Below, piece by piece: positions 22,871 to 31,594 of a DNA stretch of 42,685 nucleotides; within the stretch, counting starts at the first letter, position 1; every line of letters starts with the position of its first letter. The notes below the pieces were generated by a model. It had not been told where the DNA came from. It searched no databases and worked only from the letters and a program-made list of their open reading frames with translations. The position numbers were made by a program, and so were the translations under genes. Origin of the DNA: JAJYTL01 sp046705265 (lineage in GTDB: Bacteria; Pseudomonadota; Alphaproteobacteria; Ferrovibrionales; Ferrovibrionaceae); assembly GCA_046705265.1 (NCBI GenBank), contig JBJKQL010000070.1, positions 1-42,685 on the forward strand, read 5' to 3'.

Positions 22871-25201
22871 TCAATTTCTCAATGGCTTGCCGGTTTCGAG
22901 CATATGGGCGATGCGATCAAGGGTTGGCCCCTTGCGGATCAAGCCGAGGAAGGCCTGCCGCTCTAAGGCAAGCATGTCCTTTTCCTTGATTGTCTCGGTG
23001 ATATCGGTGTCACCGCCGGAAAGAACCTTCGCCAAGGCCGTGGCCACCTCGCGGTCATAAGCCGTGGCCTTGCCCTGCAGCACCAGTCCCTCAACCGCAA
23101 GGTCAAGCGCGGCTTTCGCGGTCGGACCGGGCAGCGATGCCTCGGGCGGCTCGGGCGGCTTGTAGCCGGCGATCATTGCGAGCGCCTTCGCCTTGGCCGC
23201 CGGCAGAAGGCGACGGCGGTTCATGGTGATGCCGTCCGATTGCCTGAGATAGTTCATCTCGCGCGCCTCCGCGGCCGAGGTCGCGACCTTGGCCAGGGAG
23301 ATGGTCTCGAACGCATGGGCAATGGCCGGCATCGGCCCGCCGGGCCGGCGCTGGCTCTCGATGGTGCGGAACAACAACTCCTTGCAGCCGCCCCAAGACG
23401 GGATGAGCCCGACGCCGGTCTCGACCAGGCCCATATAGGTTTCCGCATGGGCTTCGATGGCATCGGCATGAAGGCAGACCTCGCAGCCGCCGCCCAAGGC
23501 CATGCCGGCCGGCGCCGCGACGACCGGGAACGGCGCGTACTTCAGGCCGAGAAAGGCGTTCTGGCCTTCGGTGGTGCCATTTTCGAGGAGCGGCCAAAGC
23601 GCGATATTGGCGGCGAATAGGGCAAGGCCTATATTGGCGCCGACCGAGAAATTATCGGCGTCGTTGGCAATCACCAGCGCCTTGAAGCCACGGCGGTCGA
23701 TTTTCGCCGCCTCTCTCACCATGTTGATGATATCAGCGTCAATCGCGTTCATCTTGGAATGGAATTCGAGACAGGCGACGCCATCGCCGATGTCCCAGAG
23801 CGAGGCCGACTTGTTGGCGGCGATAGGGGCTCTGCCGCGCTTCTTATCGGCCAGCATCCAGGCATCCGCCACGCTCGGGATTTCGGCGTAATCGCCCGCC
23901 GTCGTTAGATAATAAGCCTTGTCGCCATCCTCGCGATAGAACGGCCGGCCGGCCGCCATTTGAACGATCTTTGGTACCGGCAGGCCTTCGGCAGCGAGCT
24001 TGTCGGCGAACCATTTAGTGCCAACTTGATCGAGCTGCTCGAAAGGGCCCTGTTTCCAGGCATAGCCGGTCTTCATCGCGGTGTCGACGGCAAGGATATC
24101 GTCGGCGATCTCGGGCACCAAGGCAGCTGCGTAGGATAAGACCCGTGATAAGACCAGCCAAGCATAGCGTCCGCCTTTGTCCGGGTGTTCGGCAAGGGCC
24201 CGCAAGCCGGCGCGAGCCGCCGCGACGGATTCGAGCGATGCCTTCTCGACCTTGCGGAATTCACCGGTCTTGATGTCGATCGCTTCCTTGCCGCGGGTGC
24301 GGTAAAAGCCGCCCTTGCCCTTGCGGCCCGTATAGCCTTCGGTGATCAGCTTCGCGGTCAGCTTGGCGAGCGGATGATCGGGCCGATAAGTCCGAGCGAG
24401 CGCGTCATCCTTCGGCAAGAGGCTCAACATCGAGGCCATGACATGGGGGCCAAGATCGAGGCCGGTTAGATCGGCAAGGCCGAAGATGCCGGTCTTCGGA
24501 ATACCCATGGGCCGCCCGACGATCGCATCCGCTTCCTCCACCGTCAGGCCGAGATCGAAGGCGCCCTGCATGGCGACCGTCGACCAAAAAATACCGATGC
24601 GGTTCGCGATGAAACCAGGCGTGTCCTTGCCCGCCACCACCTCCTTCCCCAACCGCATGTCGCCGAACGCGCGCAAGGCGGCGATTGCGTCAGGCCGCGT
24701 GGTCGGCCCGGCAACCACCTCAAGAAGCCGCATGTAACGCGGCGGATTGAAGAAATGCGTAATGGCGAAATCCTGCGCGAAGTCCGCGGGGAGATCCTTG
24801 ATCAATTCCCTCAGCGGAATCGTCGACGTGTTCGAAGTGACGATGGAGCCAGGCTTGCGGGCCTGATCAAGCTTGCGATAGAGGCCTTGCTTGAGGTCGA
24901 GGTTCTCGATGATCGCCTCGCAGATCCAGTCACAGTCCTTGATCAGGCCGAGATCATCATCGAGGTTGCCGGGCTGGATACGAGTCGCATAGCGGGCGCT
25001 CATCAACGGCGCCGGGCGGGTCTTGAGCAACCGCTGGACGGCGTCTTCCGCGAGGCGGCTCCGCCGGCTTTCTCCCTTCGGCACGATATCGAGCAGCACC
25101 ACCGGCACGCCGGCATTGGCGACATGCGCCGCAATCGCCGCACCCATCACCCCCGAGCCGATGACCGCGACCTTGGTGACCATGGTCTTCGCCGCCGGCA
25201 T
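22871..25201 (-). CDS. 3-hydroxyacyl-CoA dehydrogenase / enoyl-CoA hydratase fusion, FadB-like
   Basis: A 776-residue two-function enzyme with the dehydrogenase at the N-terminus. GSGVMGAAIAAHVANAG (about 15-31) binds NAD, and HFFNPPRYMRLLEVV holds the catalytic histidine and glutamate; two 3HCDH C-terminal domains follow. From about 490 comes a crotonase domain with NADNFSVGANIG as oxyanion loop and ALGGGCEVCLHADAIEAHAETYMGLVETGVGLIPSWGG. It hydrates the enoyl-CoA and oxidises the 3-hydroxyacyl-CoA. This order is the reverse of E. coli FadB and usual in alphaproteobacteria. ATG 25201 overlaps the thiolase TGA by one base, so the start is firm; longer frames run inside the thiolase. Confidence 0.92.
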   Translation of the reverse strand: MPAAKTMVTKVAVIGSGVMGAAIAAHVANAGVPVVLLDIVPKGESRRSRLAEDAVQRLLKTRPAPLMSARYATRIQPGNLDDDLGLIKDCDWICEAIIENLDLKQGLYRKLDQARKPGSIVTSNTSTIPLRELIKDLPADFAQDFAITHFFNPPRYMRLLEVVAGPTTRPDAIAALRAFGDMRLGKEVVAGKDTPGFIANRIGIFWSTVAMQGAFDLGLTVEEADAIVGRPMGIPKTGIFGLADLTGLDLGPHVMASMLSLLPKDDALARTYRPDHPLAKLTAKLITEGYTGRKGKGGFYRTRGKEAIDIKTGEFRKVEKASLESVAAARAGLRALAEHPDKGGRYAWLVLSRVLSYAAALVPEIADDILAVDTAMKTGYAWKQGPFEQLDQVGTKWFADKLAAEGLPVPKIVQMAAGRPFYREDGDKAYYLTTAGDYAEIPSVADAWMLADKKRGRAPIAANKSASLWDIGDGVACLEFHSKMNAIDADIINMVREAAKIDRRGFKALVIANDADNFSVGANIGLALFAANIALWPLLENGTTEGQNAFLGLKYAPFPVVAAPAGMALGGGCEVCLHADAIEAHAETYMGLVETGVGLIPSWGGCKELLFRTIESQRRPGGPMPAIAHAFETISLAKVATSAAEAREMNYLRQSDGITMNRRRLLPAAKAKALAMIAGYKPPEPPEASLPGPTAKAALDLAVEGLVLQGKATAYDREVATALAKVLSGGDTDITETIKEKDMLALERQAFLGLIRKGPTLDRIAHMLETGKPLRN

Positions 25202-26337
25202 CAGCAAGCCTCCAGAAGAGTGGCGATGCCCTGACCGCCGCCAATGCACATGGTGGCGAGGCCATAGCGCTTGCCCTCGCGTTTCAGGAGCTGTGCCGCC
25301 TTGCCGGTGATGCGGGCGCCGCTCGCGCCGAGGGGATGGCCGAGGGCAATCGCGCCGCCATCGAGGTTGATCTTCTCGTGCGGTATCTTGGCCGCCACAA
25401 GGCAGGCTTCGGCCTGAGCCGCAAAGGCTTCGTTGATCTCGATCAGGTCGACCTGGTCGAGCTCGAGTTTGCCACGCTTCAGCGCCTTTTCCGTCGCCGC
25501 GACCGGACCGATGCCCATGATTTCGGGTGGCACGCCAGCGACGGCGATAGCACGGATGCGGGCGAGCTTGTTCAGTTTGCGCCGGTCTGCGTAGTCTTCG
25601 GAACAAACGAGAACAGCGGCGGCGCCATCAGTCAGGGGCGATGAGGTTCCAGCCGTCACGGTGCCCTTCTGATCGAAAGCGGGCTGCAGACCATCCAGCC
25701 CTTCCTGAGTAGTATCGGCGCGGATGCTGCCGTCTTGCTCGACCCGGATATTGCCTTCAACGATCGGGACGATTTCTTCCGCGAACTTGCCGGCGGCCTG
25801 CGCGGCAGCCGCCTTGGCGTGGCTTTGCACCGCGAATTCCTGCTGCCGCTTGCGGTCGATGTCATATTTCTTCGCGAGGTTCTCCGCCGTGATCCCCATC
25901 GAGATATAGGCTTGGGGGAATTCCGCCGCGAGCTTCGGGTTCGGTGCCGGGTTGAAGCCGCCCATGGGAATGCGGGTCATGCTCTCGACCCCGGCGCAAA
26001 TAAAGGCCTCGCCTGCGCCCATGCGAATCGCACCCGCCGCCATGTGGATCGACTGCATGGAAGAGCCGCAAAAGCGGTTCACCGTGGTACCGGCGACCGG
26101 GATCGGCAACCCGGCGAGAAACACCACCATGCGGGCCATGTTCAAGCCCTGTTCACCCTCCGGGAAGGCGCAACCGACGATCAAATCCTCGATCTCATCC
26201 GGCGTGACCCCCGTTTGCCGCACGAGACCCTTTATCACCTGGGCCAGAAGGTCGTCGGGGCGCACCTTGGCGAGGGCGCCCTTTCGAGCCGGGGTAAAGG
26301 GAGAGCGGGCGAAACCCGCGATCACCACTTCCGTCAT
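25201..26337 (-). CDS. Acetyl-CoA acyltransferase (thiolase), FadA-like
   Basis: A 378-residue thiolase. The nucleophilic cysteine lies in NRFCGSSMQSIHMAAGAIRMG. The other active-site blocks are INEAFAAQA, GGAIALGHPLGASGARI (catalytic histidine) and CIGGGQGIATLLEA (second cysteine). It cleaves 3-ketoacyl-CoA with CoA to acetyl-CoA (or propionyl-CoA) and a shorter acyl-CoA, the last step of each oxidation round. The start at 26337 has an AGGAT site. It is 29 bp behind the MerR gene and coupled to the FadB-like gene by a one-base overlap. Confidence 0.93.
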   Translation of the reverse strand: MTEVVIAGFARSPFTPARKGALAKVRPDDLLAQVIKGLVRQTGVTPDEIEDLIVGCAFPEGEQGLNMARMVVFLAGLPIPVAGTTVNRFCGSSMQSIHMAAGAIRMGAGEAFICAGVESMTRIPMGGFNPAPNPKLAAEFPQAYISMGITAENLAKKYDIDRKRQQEFAVQSHAKAAAAQAAGKFAEEIVPIVEGNIRVEQDGSIRADTTQEGLDGLQPAFDQKGTVTAGTSSPLTDGAAAVLVCSEDYADRRKLNKLARIRAIAVAGVPPEIMGIGPVAATEKALKRGKLELDQVDLIEINEAFAAQAEACLVAAKIPHEKINLDGGAIALGHPLGASGARITGKAAQLLKREGKRYGLATMCIGGGQGIATLLEAC

Positions 26338-26366
26338 GGCTGATCCTTTCCTGACGCGGCTTCTTT

Positions 26367-26780
26367 TCACGCCGCCCGTTCGTTGATTCCCTCGGCGCGA
26401 AGCGATTCCACCACGTGCTCGATCACGCCTTTGAGTTCCCGGATCGTATCGTTGATGTCGCGCCGCTGCGCCTCGAGTTCCGTGAGATGCTTGCGCGCTC
26501 GCTTCAGAAGCACGCGGCGCTGCTCCACCTGGCCATCGTCGAGGTCGTAGAGATTCAGCATCTCTTTGAGTTCAGCCAAGCTGAAACCGAGCCGGCGGCC
26601 CCGCAGGATAAGCTTGAGCCGGCCGCGGTCGCGCCGGGTGTAGACGCGGGCGAGTCCGTTTCGCTCCGGCGCGAGCAAGCCCTTGTCTTCGTAGAAGCGG
26701 ATGGTCCGCGGTGTCACCTTGAACTCGCCCGCGAGATCGGTGATGGTGAAGGTCTCGGTCACCGCTTTCTCCACGCTCAT
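26367..26780 (-). CDS. MerR-family regulator, LiuR-like
   Basis: A 137-residue MerR protein. The N-terminal winged helix reads FTITDLAGEFKVTPRTIRFYEDKGLLAPERNGLARVYTRRDRGRLKLI-type sequence (about residues 11-60), followed by the dimerising coiled coil KRARKHLTELEAQRRDINDTIRELKGVIEHVVESL. It lacks the metal-binding cysteines of classical MerR, as do the LiuR regulators of branched-chain and fatty acyl-CoA degradation. Its own promoter carries the ACGT-rich dyad at 26798-26819, and the same dyad controls the SDR-carboxylase operon, so it is the probable regulator of both blocks, perhaps responding to an acyl-CoA. First gene of the minus-strand operon. Confidence 0.9.
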   Translation of the reverse strand: MSVEKAVTETFTITDLAGEFKVTPRTIRFYEDKGLLAPERNGLARVYTRRDRGRLKLILRGRRLGFSLAELKEMLNLYDLDDGQVEQRRVLLKRARKHLTELEAQRRDINDTIRELKGVIEHVVESLRAEGINERAA

Positions 26781-26790
26781 GACTGGGCTG

Positions 26791-26819
26791 ATGATACTTT
26801 ACGTTTACGTCAACGTCAA
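26791..26819 (-). promoter_or_regulatory. LiuR-like operator in the MerR/beta-oxidation promoter
   Basis: On the minus strand TTGACG (26819-26814), a 17 bp spacer and TATCAT (26796-26791) form a promoter for the MerR operon. The spacer holds the dyad TTTACGTT-N6-AACGTCAA (one mismatch between arms), matching the site at 13947-13968 at 19 of 22 positions. Its location before the regulator's own gene indicates autoregulation. The Mpo1-like gene starts 27 bp away on the other strand and may be co-controlled. Confidence 0.7.
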
Positions 26820-26845
26820 CCGGCGGATCGGTGGGAGACGGCTCC

Positions 26846-27187
26846 ATGAACCGGAACGGCATCGCGACCTTCGAGGACTTCTGGCCCTATTATCTCCGCG
26901 AGCACTCGAAGCCCTCGACCCGCGCCTTTCATTATGGCGGTTCGACGCTTGCTATCCTGACCTTGATCGCGGCACTCGCGCTGCGAAACCCGTGGCTCCT
27001 CGTCGCGGTCATCCTTGCCGGTTACGCCCCGGCCTGGATCAGCCACAGCCTGATCGAGCGCAACCGGCCCGCGACTTTCGCCCATCCGGCGTGGTCCCTG
27101 ATCAGCGATTTCCGCATGTACGGCTTATGGCTCATAGGGAGGCTCGGACCAGAATTGGAAAAGGCCGGAGTGCCGCGGGGCATATAG
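26846..27187 (+). CDS. DUF962 / Mpo1-like membrane protein
   Basis: A 113-residue protein of the DUF962 family: FEDFWPYYLREHSKPSTRAFHYGGSTLAI, two hydrophobic stretches (about 33-47 and 50-64), then SHSLIERNRPATFAHPAWSLISDFRMYGLWL. Histidines 20, 29, 67 and 80 correspond to the conserved residues proposed to bind Fe(II) in yeast Mpo1, a 2-hydroxy-fatty-acid dioxygenase that shortens chains by one carbon (alpha-oxidation). Bacterial function is not established. The start at 26846 has GGGAGA 7 bp upstream. It is divergent from the MerR regulator and shares its operator region, which suggests a role in the same lipid pathway. Confidence 0.82.
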   Translation: MNRNGIATFEDFWPYYLREHSKPSTRAFHYGGSTLAILTLIAALALRNPWLLVAVILAGYAPAWISHSLIERNRPATFAHPAWSLISDFRMYGLWLIGRLGPELEKAGVPRGI

Positions 27188-27322
27188 CGTCTTCTGGCGG
27201 TTGCGCCGAGTGCGCGAGCGACGATGATCCCCGCCTTGCCTTTCCACAGACGTCAAGGCAGGTTTGAAGGCAGACAACGAGACCGGTATGACGGATTACT
27301 TTCGACAGGCGAGGAAAGAACA

Positions 27323-28150
27323 ATGCCTCAAAGCCCAGTGACCACAATCGGAGTGCTGGTCCAGCGCATCCCGGACGGCGCGCTTCTCGCCGTGCCGGCT
27401 GATTACGCCGGCGTCGCGATGACGGCGACACGCGCCCTGCTCCGCCGTGGCGTGAGGAACCTTCATCTCGTCTGCCTGCCGTCGGGCGGGATGCAGACCG
27501 ACCTCCTGATCGGGGCGGGGGCGATCCGCACGATCGAGGCGGCCGCCGTGACCTTGGGCGAATTCGGCGCGGCCCCGCGCTTCGTCGATGCGGTGCGCCG
27601 AGGCACCATCCGTTTGAAGGACGCCACCTGCCCCGCGATCCACGCAGCCTTTCAAGCGGCGGAAAAAGGCATTCCCTTCATGCCGCTCCGCGGTGTACTG
27701 GGAAGCGATCTCGTGTCCCATCGCGACGATTGGAAAGTGATCGACAATCCGTTTGCGGCCGACGATCCGATTCTGCTTCTGCCCGCCATCGAGCCGGATT
27801 TCGTCCTGTTCCACGCGGCGAAGGCCGATCGCTTTGGTAATGTCTGGATCGGCCGTCATCGCGAACTGATGACCTTGGCCCATGCGGCGAAGGAAACCCT
27901 GGTCACGGCCGAGGAAATCGTCGAGGAGGATCTTCTCGCCGACGAGGCGGTCGCGGCTGGCGTGATTCCCTCGCTCTATGTCAGCGCCGTAGCCCAGGCA
28001 AGACGGGGCGCTTGGCCACTTGCGTTGCGTGGCCTCTATGACATGGACGAAACCGCGCTCAGGTCTTATGTGGAAGCCGCGCAAACGGAAGCCGGTTTCC
28101 GCCGCATCCTCGACCAATGGCTCCGCGAAGTCGAGGTCGCGGCGGCATGA
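27323..28150 (+). CDS. CoA-transferase family I, subunit A (GctA/IpdA-like)
   Basis: A 275-residue alpha subunit of the family I CoA-transferase fold. Recognisable parts are VQRIPDGALLAVPADYAGVAMTATRALLRRGVRNLHLVCLPSGGMQTDLLIGAGAIRTIEAA, the central MPLRGVLGSDL and FVLFHAAKADRFGNVWIG. Members either transfer CoA between acids (glutaconate CoA-transferase) or, as IpdAB of steroid degradation, hydrolyse cyclic ketone-CoA. I cannot tell which from sequence. The start at 27323 follows GAGGAAAG; a longer frame overlaps spacer DNA. Its stop overlaps the B subunit start (ATGA), indicating a tight two-subunit enzyme. Confidence 0.84.
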   Translation: MPQSPVTTIGVLVQRIPDGALLAVPADYAGVAMTATRALLRRGVRNLHLVCLPSGGMQTDLLIGAGAIRTIEAAAVTLGEFGAAPRFVDAVRRGTIRLKDATCPAIHAAFQAAEKGIPFMPLRGVLGSDLVSHRDDWKVIDNPFAADDPILLLPAIEPDFVLFHAAKADRFGNVWIGRHRELMTLAHAAKETLVTAEEIVEEDLLADEAVAAGVIPSLYVSAVAQARRGAWPLALRGLYDMDETALRSYVEAAQTEAGFRRILDQWLREVEVAAA

Positions 28151-28914
28151 CCAGCAGTGCGCAGGCAGCCGCGACGGCCGAGAGCAGCGCGCGTTCACAG
28201 GAACTTCTGATTTCGGTCATCGCCGGGCTTCTCAAGGGCTGCCGCCATGTGGCAGTCGGCGCATCATCGCCGATACCAGGAGCTGGCGCACTGCTCGCGC
28301 AGAGTTTAAGTGGCGGCGAGATGCGAGTCAGCGTGCTCGGCTCGCACAAGAACAATTTCTTCACCGATGGCGGCGTCGAGTTGTTCGACTGCGCGGCGCA
28401 GGGGCGGATCGACGCCTTCTTCCTCGGCGGCGGCGAGATCGACGGTGAGGCCAACATCAACCTCGTCGGAGTCGGCGGCTATCCTCAAAGCCAGGTACGC
28501 TGGCCTGGCTGTTTCGGCTCCGCCTATCTCTACCTCCTGGTGCCGCGCGTCATCCTGTTCCGAGAGGAGCACAGCCGCCGCGTTCTGGTGGAGAGGGTCG
28601 CTTTCATTAGTGCCGCTGGCCAGAGCGACGACACCGTCTATCGCCCCGGCGGGCCCTATGCTCTTCTTACCAACATCGCGCTGTTCCGTTTCGATAAGGC
28701 GCGCCGGCGTTTCCGCCTTGAAAGCGTTCATCCCGGGCACAGCCTCGAGGAGGTTCTGGATCAAACCGGCTTTGCCTTTGACCGGCCTGAGATGGTACCG
28801 CAAACGCCAGCCCCTGACGTCGAGACCCTCGCCCGCATCCGCGGACCGATTCGAGAGGGCATTGGGGAAACCTATCCGCGCTTCGTCGCCAGTGTCTTTC
28901 CCAACCGCACGTGA
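28147..28914 (+). CDS. CoA-transferase family I, subunit B (GctB/IpdB-like)
   Basis: The 255-residue partner of the preceding gene, overlapping it by 4 bp. It shows SSPIPGAGALLAQSLSGG, the beta-strand region FTDGGVELFDCAAQGRIDAFFLGGGEIDGEANINLVGVG, and GPYALLTNIALFRFD. The catalytic glutamate of true glutaconate CoA-transferases sits in a SENG-like motif near the N-terminus; here that position reads SSPIPG, as in IpdB-like proteins that are hydrolases rather than transferases. A ring- or bond-opening hydrolase role is thus possible but unproven. Confidence 0.83.
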   Translation: MTSSAQAAATAESSARSQELLISVIAGLLKGCRHVAVGASSPIPGAGALLAQSLSGGEMRVSVLGSHKNNFFTDGGVELFDCAAQGRIDAFFLGGGEIDGEANINLVGVGGYPQSQVRWPGCFGSAYLYLLVPRVILFREEHSRRVLVERVAFISAAGQSDDTVYRPGGPYALLTNIALFRFDKARRRFRLESVHPGHSLEEVLDQTGFAFDRPEMVPQTPAPDVETLARIRGPIREGIGETYPRFVASVFPNRT

Positions 28915-28939
28915 CCCGTTTTTCTCGGTGAGGCTCACC

Positions 28940-30190
28940 ATGACACCGCCTCTTGCATCGGATACCGCCGTCCCCGAGACCAGCGCGGGGAAGAACGACG
29001 GCGGCGCCCTGGCCGGCCTCAAGGTCATTGACATGACTCGCGTGCTTGGCGGGCCCTATGGCACCCAGATCCTGGCTGATCACGGTGCCGAGGTAATCAA
29101 GGTCGAACCGCCCCAGGGCGACGAGACGCGCGATTGGGGACCGCCGTTCAGAAACGCACTTTCCGCCTATTTCACCGGGGTCAACCGCAACAAGCGGAGT
29201 ATAGCGCTCGACTTGAGCCGAGGCGAGGCACACGATGTTTTGTTCCGCTTGCTCAACGACGCCGATGTCCTGGTCGACAATTTCAAGGCCGGAACTATGG
29301 AAGCCTGGGGCCTCGGCTATGAGGCAGTCTTGAAAGACCGCTTCCCGAAACTGATCCATTGCCGTATCACGGGCTTCGGCCCGGATGGCCCCTTGGGCGG
29401 ATTGCCGGGATATGATTCGGTGGTTCAGGCTTGGTCCGGTGTCACCTCGATTAACGGCGCGCCCGCCGGCGGACCAGTGCGCTGCGGCATTCCCGTGATC
29501 GATCTTGGGACCGGCTTCCATGTCGTGATCGGCATTCTCATGGCTTTGACCGAACGCACACGCTCAGGCTTAGGCCAAGCGGTGGACGTGACGCTGTTCG
29601 ACACCGGCGTCGCGCTGCTTCATCCCTATGCCGCCAACTGGTTCATCAGCGGTCAAACGCCGCCGCGACAGGGCAATGGCCACGCCAATATTGTGCCGCA
29701 TGATCTCTTCCACACCAAAGGCCGGGACGTTGTCATTATCGCCGGTAATGACCGGCAGTTCCGTCGGCTCTGCGCCGAACTTGGCTGCGAGGAAATCGCC
29801 GACGATCCCCGCTTTGCGAACAACCAGGAGCGGCTCATCCATAAGGCCAGGTTGACCGAGATCATCGCGACGCGCATGGCGGAGCACGACGGGGAGGAAA
29901 TCGCGCTGCGGCTTCTCAAGGCCGGAGTCCCGGCTGGGGCGGTACTCGAAGTGCCGGACGTGTTGAATCATCCGCAAACCTTGGGCCGCGACATGGTGGT
30001 GGAGCAAGACGGCTACCGCGGCACCGGCATCCCGATCAAGCTCTCGCGCACGCCCGGAGCGGTAACACGCCTGCCGCCGCAATTCGCGGCCGATAGCCGC
30101 GAAGTTCTGCGCGCGGCTGGATACGACGACGCAACGATCGAACATCTCGCGGCCCTCGGTGTTCTCGTCACCGAACGCCGGCGTGGCTGA
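28940..30190 (+). CDS. CaiB/BaiF family (type III) CoA-transferase
   Basis: A 416-residue enzyme with the type III CoA-transferase layout: LAGLKVIDMTRVLGGPYGTQILADHGAEVIKVEPPQGDETR at the N-terminus, NRNKRSIALDLSRGEAHDVLFRLLNDADVLVDNFKAGTMEAWGLGYE-type core, and Asp188 in PVIDLGTGFH as the residue that forms the acyl-aspartyl anhydride. Such enzymes activate an acid by taking CoA from another thioester, which would let imported or released acids enter the pathway without ATP. The ATG at 28940 is chosen since upstream frame overlaps the B subunit; it follows 25 bp after that gene. Last gene of the acyl-CoA block. Confidence 0.88.
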   Translation: MTPPLASDTAVPETSAGKNDGGALAGLKVIDMTRVLGGPYGTQILADHGAEVIKVEPPQGDETRDWGPPFRNALSAYFTGVNRNKRSIALDLSRGEAHDVLFRLLNDADVLVDNFKAGTMEAWGLGYEAVLKDRFPKLIHCRITGFGPDGPLGGLPGYDSVVQAWSGVTSINGAPAGGPVRCGIPVIDLGTGFHVVIGILMALTERTRSGLGQAVDVTLFDTGVALLHPYAANWFISGQTPPRQGNGHANIVPHDLFHTKGRDVVIIAGNDRQFRRLCAELGCEEIADDPRFANNQERLIHKARLTEIIATRMAEHDGEEIALRLLKAGVPAGAVLEVPDVLNHPQTLGRDMVVEQDGYRGTGIPIKLSRTPGAVTRLPPQFAADSREVLRAAGYDDATIEHLAALGVLVTERRRG

Positions 30191-30462
30191 ACCGGGCAGA
30201 GAATGCCATCGCCGCGCAGACGAGCCGACGGGCAGAGAATCGCTTTCCGCGAACGAACGCGGTTTGATTTTCCCAATCCGGCGTTGCCTGCCTATCTAAA
30301 TCGTCGCATTGTCCGCGTGTACTTATACTGTGTTATGATGATGCCAAGATAGACGGCATCGATTCCATTTTCTTATTCATCCCATACGACGCCTTTTGTT
30401 TTTCGACCGTCTCCAGCGTACTGCACTAACGTCAAACGCACACATCGTCGGTTTCAGGATAA
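30191..30462 (+). other. Intergenic region before the TSUP gene
   Basis: 272 bp with a locally AT-rich piece around 30320-30375. It should hold the end of the CoA-transferase operon and the promoter of the next gene, but no convincing hairpin or hexamer pair stands out. Confidence 0.3.
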
Positions 30463-31239
30463 ATGTTCATCCATTCTTGGGTCGCGACTTCGATTGTCGT
30501 GCTGCTTTCAGCTTTGATTCAAGGAACCACGGGATTTGGCTTCGCGCTGATCGCGGTTCCGCCGCTGACCCTTATCTACGATCCGCATTCCGCCATCGAA
30601 ATGGGCATGCTTTTGTCCACGACATCCATGATCTGGATGTGGTTCCAGTCGCGCAAAGAAGAGCGCGTCTCGATAACATGGCGTCTCTATCTCGCGGCGA
30701 TTATCGGCCTTCCGCTCGGCCTTTGGGTATTGAACAACCTCAATACGGCGCCAATGCGCATTTTTGTTGGCGTGGTGACAATCGGGCTTGCTGGATGCCT
30801 CTCCGTCGTCATCACGAAGGGCACGGCGTTGCCCTCGGCAACCAACTTCCCCGCCGCAGGATCGTGGCCGCGCGTCATTACCGCTACCGGATTCGTTTCC
30901 GGATTTCTTATGGGCAGTCTCGGCATGGCCGGCCCTCCTGTTGTCGCCTTGATCAGCGGGACCGGCCTTCCAAAATCGATTATGCGTGCGACGATGGTCG
31001 AATTCTTTGCCCTCATATACGTGACCGCTGTCATCGCCGCGTTGTTGTCGGGAACCATCCCCCGCCCTCTCGTCATACGCTCCTTGGGCTATTTGCCAGC
31101 TCTAGCCATCGGAATAGCAGCGGGAAATTTTGTTCATAAGGCATCGAGCCAACGGCTCTACATGATGGCAACGCTCGTGCTGATCGCGATGGCGGGCGCA
31201 TCGTGTCTGTGGTCCGGTTTCGGTTCACTCGTGCGTTAA
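30463..31239 (+). CDS. TSUP (TauE/SafE) family membrane exporter
   Basis: A 258-residue membrane protein with about eight hydrophobic segments and the two half-repeats of the TSUP fold. The first half has ALIQGTTGFGFALIAVPPLTLI and the second has VSGFLMGSLGMAGPPVVALISG. These glycine-proline motifs mark the family, whose members move sulfite, sulfoacetate, taurine or other organic anions. The substrate is not evident. The gene stands alone between the CoA-transferase block and a convergent MFS gene. A weak AGGA site precedes ATG 30463. Confidence 0.87.
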   Translation: MFIHSWVATSIVVLLSALIQGTTGFGFALIAVPPLTLIYDPHSAIEMGMLLSTTSMIWMWFQSRKEERVSITWRLYLAAIIGLPLGLWVLNNLNTAPMRIFVGVVTIGLAGCLSVVITKGTALPSATNFPAAGSWPRVITATGFVSGFLMGSLGMAGPPVVALISGTGLPKSIMRATMVEFFALIYVTAVIAALLSGTIPRPLVIRSLGYLPALAIGIAAGNFVHKASSQRLYMMATLVLIAMAGASCLWSGFGSLVR

Positions 31240-31546
31240 GACAACTTCCCACCAGAGGAATCATTGGGATTGGATAAAGTTGATCGGGCTAGGCCAAACC
31301 TTGTTGAAGGCCGTTCATCAATCTGCGCCACGGCCCAGGAAGGGCCCACAACGCCTTTATGCCGGTAATGGGTTCGGTGGAGTCTGGCTTGCGCAGGGAG
31401 AGAGGAGCGCGAGGCACGATCTTTGGGATCGGCAAAGCGCAGCCGCCCTGCTGGAGTCGAGCGATCCACTTGCGCCCGCCGCGCGACCAGAATCCGAGGC
31501 GACCCGTTGCCGGCTCGCGTCGTTTCCCTCTTAAGCCGCGCGACGC
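31240..31546. other. Intergenic region between convergent TSUP and MFS genes
   Basis: About 300 bp without a supportable gene. Overlapping open frames exist on both strands but none has a ribosome site or family features. Two large hairpins follow at 31547-31635. Confidence 0.35.
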
Positions 31547-31578
31547 GTCCGCTGCTCTCGACCCCGCGAGCAGCGGAC
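31547..31578. terminator. Perfect 11-bp hairpin between convergent genes
   Basis: GTCCGCTGCTC (31547-31557) pairs without mismatch with GAGCAGCGGAC (31568-31578) around a 10-base loop. No T-run follows on either strand. It may be part of a bidirectional transcription stop between the TSUP and MFS genes. Confidence 0.5.
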
Positions 31579-31594
31579 ACACACTCTGAGGAAC

